A stretch of 64,000 nt of DNA, taken from NCBI GenBank assembly GCA_013399695.1, contig VXAU01003159.1, positions 452,415-516,414 on the forward strand, given 5' to 3'. Shown here piece after piece: positions 59,945 through 64,000 of the stretch (its first letter is position 1; each line of letters opens with the position of its first letter). A model generated the notes under the pieces. It ran no database searches, was not told where the DNA came from, and saw nothing but the letters and a program-made list of their open reading frames with translations. Source of the DNA: Formicarius rufipectus (Eukaryota > Chordata > Aves > Passeriformes > Formicariidae). Both the position numbers and the translations under genes were made by a program.

Positions 59945-61160
59945 ATCTTCTCAGAGACAGGGGGGCAGCAGCTCCTCAGCACAGAACCCGAGCACATTCC
60001 CAGTCCCTCTGCTGGGGAGGAAACTCTGATCTGTCAGCCCAACAGAGGGAAAGGGGGGAGAGGAGAGAGAGGAGGGGAAAAAAAGCAGCTGGAAAGGTAA
60101 GCCAGGCCCGGCCTGCATCCCCGGGCTCGCGTAGCGCGGCAGGCGGTGCGGAGGGCGCAGGGCGGGCGGGGAGGCGGGCTACGCGAGGCCGGGGATCGGC
60201 CGGGGCGGCGTAGGCCGCGGCGAGGGGTGCGGGGAGCCAGGGGGCTTTTGGAGGCTTTCGAGCGCCGGGAGGAGCGCCGGAGGGGGGTGAGGCGGCCGCC
60301 GGGGCCCAGCGGGAGGGTCGGGGTGCGGCGCCTTTGCCCGGGAGGTGAAGGGCGGCGGGGNNNNNNNNNNNNNNNNNNNNNNNNNNNNNNNNNNNNNNNN
60401 NNNNNNNNNNNNNNNNNNNNNNNNNNNNNNNNNNNNNNNNNNNNNNNNNNNNNNNNNNNNNNNNNNNNNNNNNNNNNNNNNNNNNNNNNNNNNNNNNNNN
60501 NNNNNNNNNNNNNNNNNNNNNNNNNNNNNNNNNNNNNNNNNNNNNNNNNNNNNNNNNNNNNNNNNNNNNNNNNNNNNNNNNNNNNNNNNNNNNNNNNNNN
60601 NNNNNNNNNNNNNNNNNNNNNNNNNNNNNNNNNNNNNNNNNNNNNNNNNNCCTGTCCCCCCGCCGCTGACCCCCCTGGGCCGGGCCGGGCCGGGCGCGGG
60701 CGGATCCGCCTGCACAACTTTTTGGGAGGCAGCGGGGGGTGGTTGTGGGGGGGCGGGCAGGCCCCAGGAGCGCCCCCCGGCCCGCAGCCGGCAGAGGGGC
60801 CGGGCAGGGCCGGGGGGCTGTCCCGACCGCTCCTTCGCGCCCCGACACGTGCCGGGGACCCTCGGACACCCACCGGCCCCACAGGCAGGGCCAGGACCTC
60901 CGCAGCACCCCCTGCACGGCCAGAGCCATGTCCGGACCCCAACCCTCAGCCCGGGCCCCTCTGGTGTGCCCCACGGCTGTGCGCCGGGCCGGGGACCCGC
61001 TGGGATGCGGGCGCTCGCTGCGAGAGATGCTGCTGCCCCCCGGCACTGGAAATGAAAGGATCCTCTTTTTCCAGGGAAAAGAACGTCTGGTAGTTGTGAA
61101 GTGAGTGCACTGGGAGACCCACCAAGGAGCTTCACCCCGCACAGGTGAAACAGCTCCGGT
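59945..61160. promoter_or_regulatory. CpG island with assembly gap, probable 5' end of the downstream neighbour (INO80D by synteny)
   Basis: Strongly GC- and CpG-rich on both sides of a 290-base N run (60361-60650). Long frames that cross the gap are artefacts of N and GC content and are not reported as genes. In human, INO80D follows NDUFS1 on the same strand, and its promoter is expected about here. A possible donor site GTGAGT at 61101 follows the island. No INO80D coding exon was recognised, so the assignment is inference from gene order. Confidence 0.55.
60361..60650. other. Assembly gap (290 N)
   Basis: A run of N in the middle of a GC-rich island, a typical place for sequencing drop-out in bird genomes. 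The true length is unknown. Confidence 0.99.
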
Positions 61161-61315
61161 TTCTAACGCGGGAGGTGGCGCGTTTTGGTCTAATGATCCT
61201 TAATATGTCTTTTAGCTCAAAATGCCAATGGCTTTGTACCAGTAACCTCAAACGAGTTTGGATATGACAGTAACACTCAATTTAAAGCCTCACATCATTC
61301 CATCTGATTACAATA

Positions 61316-61364
61316 TATAGCTCTATATATTAGAGCTATAACAAAGTTAGTTCTAACTTTGTTA
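61316..61364. repeat. Two abutting perfect inverted repeats
   Basis: IR1: arms 61316-61325 and 61331-61340 (10 bp, 5-nt loop). IR2: arms 61339-61350 and 61353-61364 (12 bp, 2-nt loop). They overlap by two bases. Both arms pairs are perfect. Confidence 0.9.
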
Positions 61365-61369
61365 CTCAA

Positions 61370-64000
61370 CAACATATGATAAAGGTTTATTGTAAGGCTC
61401 TTTTCAGTTTTTGAGAATTGGGAGACTTAAAATTGACAAGAAGTGGGACAGTGCACGGCTCTCCTGTAGGTGAGTGCCCTGTCCTGTTGACACCCCTGTG
61501 CTTCCTGGGGCCATCCCCAACACTGCTGGTTGCTGAACTGGAGCACTTGCGTTTCATATGAAGCTGTAACTTACAACCTGGTGATGTTCAGCCTTTTACA
61601 TTATTTTTTGTAGTATATATGAAGATCCAACAAGTTTTATTAATTGTCAAACTAATTTACCTACAGAAGGCCACCCAAAATTTACTTAAGAGTTGTTTTG
61701 ATGTTCAGTATTTTTGTGATGAGTGAATGAATTTGTACACAGGGCCTGGTCCAACAAAACTTCATATGCCTTGTTCTCACAACATGGTAAATCATCAGGA
61801 GGTACAAACTGATTGTAGTACCATACTGAAACTCCAATAGCTTGTAAGTGCTGAAAGGCTGCTCTGTGAGGAGCTCTACTGCTTTGTTTATTGAATATTC
61901 CTACTGGAGTAAGAATAATATTCCTGTATTGTGTGAATGTAAGCTTGTTTGCCCTCATAGTATTGAAGCTAAAAGTTAGACTAAGGTATTTTGTTTAACC
62001 TCATATGCAAAGGCAGGTTGTCTGTTCTTTGAATGAGTAAAAGACTTGGATCTCTTTTTTGTCCAAGTACAGAGGTAAGGGGTGTTGTGGTATATTTTAT
62101 CTCTTCTTTCTTTCAGTATCATGGTTTTGATATTTTGAGATAACATTTGTGAAGTACATTTCTCCTCTGTTGCAATGGCCTAAATATTCCATTTCTTGCT
62201 GCATCTGAAGGCCACCTCTCTGCAGCCCTGCTCACCCTGGCAAAACCTGGGCCTGTTTATGAGTAGGTTGAAATAAGTGTGCTTCTGTGCAAGCATGAAA
62301 ATCTGTCTGTGAGGTTGTGATTGCAGGACTGGGACCTGAGAACTTCTGCTCAAATAGAGAAGTCCTTGTTCAAAAGACTTTCAAGATACGGAGCCTGTGT
62401 TGAACTTTAGGTCAGGAATAGCTGTGTTTAGGAAATTACTTTTTTGAAACCTATAGGAATGTGCTCTTGGCAATAGTTATGAATCTTCCTACCTAAGATC
62501 TTTTCTCTTTAGAAGTCATTTGAAGTTTCTAAAATTTCGGTAGTCTTAAATATTTGGTTTTTAGGCTTTGGAATATCTTTGTCAAATATTCTTTAAGATA
62601 CAACTTGTCAGATGACTGTATCAGCTGAAATGAAAATTCCTGCTTTCAAAAAAATTTGGTGTAGTAAAACAAAAAGAAGAACCTGGTCAATTTTGGAACA
62701 AAATGAGTTATTTTTCCTCCTCTTAATTATGTTTTCTACTGTTGATTGGAACTACAATCTGTTCTCTAGCCGTTGTTATTATTATTAGGAATAATACTTT
62801 AATTCTGTATTGACTGCATTATATTCTGGAACGTAATCTGTATTACTGGTGTTGCCTAAAATACTCTGCTGCTTTTCTCTTAATGTACCTGCAATATAAA
62901 CTGCCTTTTTGCAGAGTTGAAGAAATAAGCTTTCTAAAAAGGCAGAATGAGGGCAGTGCTGCTTCTGTCTTCCTAGGTGGATCTTAACATATGAAAAAAA
63001 ATAGTCCAAAATACGATTTCAGGGAGTAACTAAAAATATCTAGTAAGATCTTAACATGTTGAGTGCCTTGATCTGTCAGGGTACTTGCATGTGTGTTGCA
63101 GGACCTGCGCTTCAAAGGTCTTGAGTAGGGATTGTACTCTTCTTGTAGTTGGCTTTGGTTGCTTCCCAGTGTCCTCTGTCTCAGTCAAAAAGACTCGTTT
63201 CCAGAATTACAACAGTCTTGGTTTGGTAGCTAAGTGTCGTAGAGAATTGAGCTGTTAAAAAACAAAACCTAAGCCAAAGTTATGGTTAGATCACAGAACA
63301 GGGATAGAAGTTATAACGTTGTGGTGCTGACGTTGATCACAGTTAGATGTAGTGCAGCTTGTCTTGATAGAACAAAGCACTTCAAAGGGAGCTATTAGTT
63401 GCTATGAAATAGAAAAAGATTATTGTTTCTGCTTTCTCCTTAGAAATAGATTTTTTATTAATACTGATTGGAAGGTTTTGCTATAAGGCAGCTTTAAATG
63501 CATGTCTTTTTGTCATGTATTTTATGGTCCCTGTTCATCTCTGAGTGGATGAAATTCCATGTTGCCAACGTCTTACACTCTATATTTGCTTAGTCTCAGC
63601 AAAAGGGTCAGACAGTGGCAATGTAGGTAATTATTCTCTCTTGATCACGTTGGGATATTGACAAAACTACTATTTATGCTATTTGTGTTTGTGGGAAAGC
63701 TGAGGGTCATGTAGATCCCTGTCCCACTTCTGGCCCCAAACTGGTGGTTTTGGGGGAATGTGGAGAGAATTGTAACTTGTCTATGAGCTGTCATGAACAC
63801 ACCAAGCAGTTTAACATGAAATTTGTGCGAGTATTAGCAGAAGCAAAACAGCACAGTTAAGACCTCTGTAGTCGTGGCTTTTGTTTGGATGCAGTGTGTG
63901 AAGCTCTGAGCTCAGTCCTCTTAATTATACATCTTTTAACCACCAGCATATAATTGCCTTGCAATTTACAATGCATTTGGGGATTCCATTGCCTAAATGG
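61370..64000. other. AT-rich stretch after the CpG island, no exon recognised
   Basis: Probably the first intron of the downstream gene. No coding exon, RNA gene or clear mobile element was identified on either strand. Confidence 0.45.

Noticed and set aside
59976..61142. Long open frames on both strands across the CpG island
   Set aside because: They run through 290 N and through very GC-rich DNA where stops are rare by chance; no family similarity.
1..64000. CRISPR arrays, operons, bacterial-type systems
   Set aside because: The window is vertebrate nuclear DNA; no regularly spaced repeat-spacer structure or prokaryotic genes were seen.

Overview
This is a window of vertebrate, almost certainly bird, nuclear DNA. 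The evidence is compact introns, a CR1 LINE end, an avian-type ERV/LTR, ancient MIR-like SINEs and small CpG islands. Three protein-coding genes can be read with confidence. CMKLR2 (GPR1) lies on the + strand with a single coding exon at 22708-23760. EEF1B2 lies on the - strand with six coding exons at 31885-28098. NDUFS1 lies on the + strand with 18 recognisable coding exons at 32846-50203. The order CMKLR2 / EEF1B2 / NDUFS1 / (INO80D) is the one I know from human 2q33, so the CpG island at about 59.95-61.16 kb is most simply the 5' end of INO80D. No INO80D coding exon was recognised here.

Layout. 1-260 is a CpG-rich edge with a pentanucleotide repeat. 0.3-22.7 kb is AT-rich non-coding DNA, probably the 5' non-coding exons and introns of CMKLR2 or intergenic sequence, with several decayed MIR-like SINEs. 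22.7-24.1 kb is CMKLR2. 28.06-31.94 kb is EEF1B2, whose introns carry two snoRNA genes I could identify from their boxes: SNORD51 in intron 3 and an H/ACA RNA (SNORA41 by position) in intron 4. 31.9-32.85 kb is a head-to-head CpG promoter shared by EEF1B2 and NDUFS1. On the EEF1B2 side it has a TATA box and 5'TOP start; on the NDUFS1 side it has a seven-copy 14-bp motif. 32.85-50.44 kb is NDUFS1, with a truncated antisense endogenous retrovirus and a nested CR1 piece in the intron at 37157-41951. 50.4-59.9 kb is AT-rich non-coding DNA, with a GC-rich islet near 52.5 kb that carries a perfect CTCF core. 59.95-61.16 kb is a CpG island interrupted by a 290-base gap. 61.2-64 kb is AT-rich, probably intron 1 of the next gene.

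Functionally the genes are neighbours rather than a pathway: a chemerin-type receptor, a translation elongation exchange factor that hosts snoRNAs, and the 75-kDa iron-sulphur subunit of complex I. Only EEF1B2 and NDUFS1 are likely to share regulation, through their bidirectional promoter.

The main points for a second look are: (1) the promoter repeat array at 32203-32414; (2) an octapeptide of the NDUFS1 N-terminal ferredoxin-like domain that is absent from the assembled exons and intron, next to a single N; (3) the two intronic snoRNAs; (4) the canonical DRY motif in this CMKLR2, where human has DHY; (5) the antisense ERV; and (6) two abutting perfect inverted repeats at 61316-61364.
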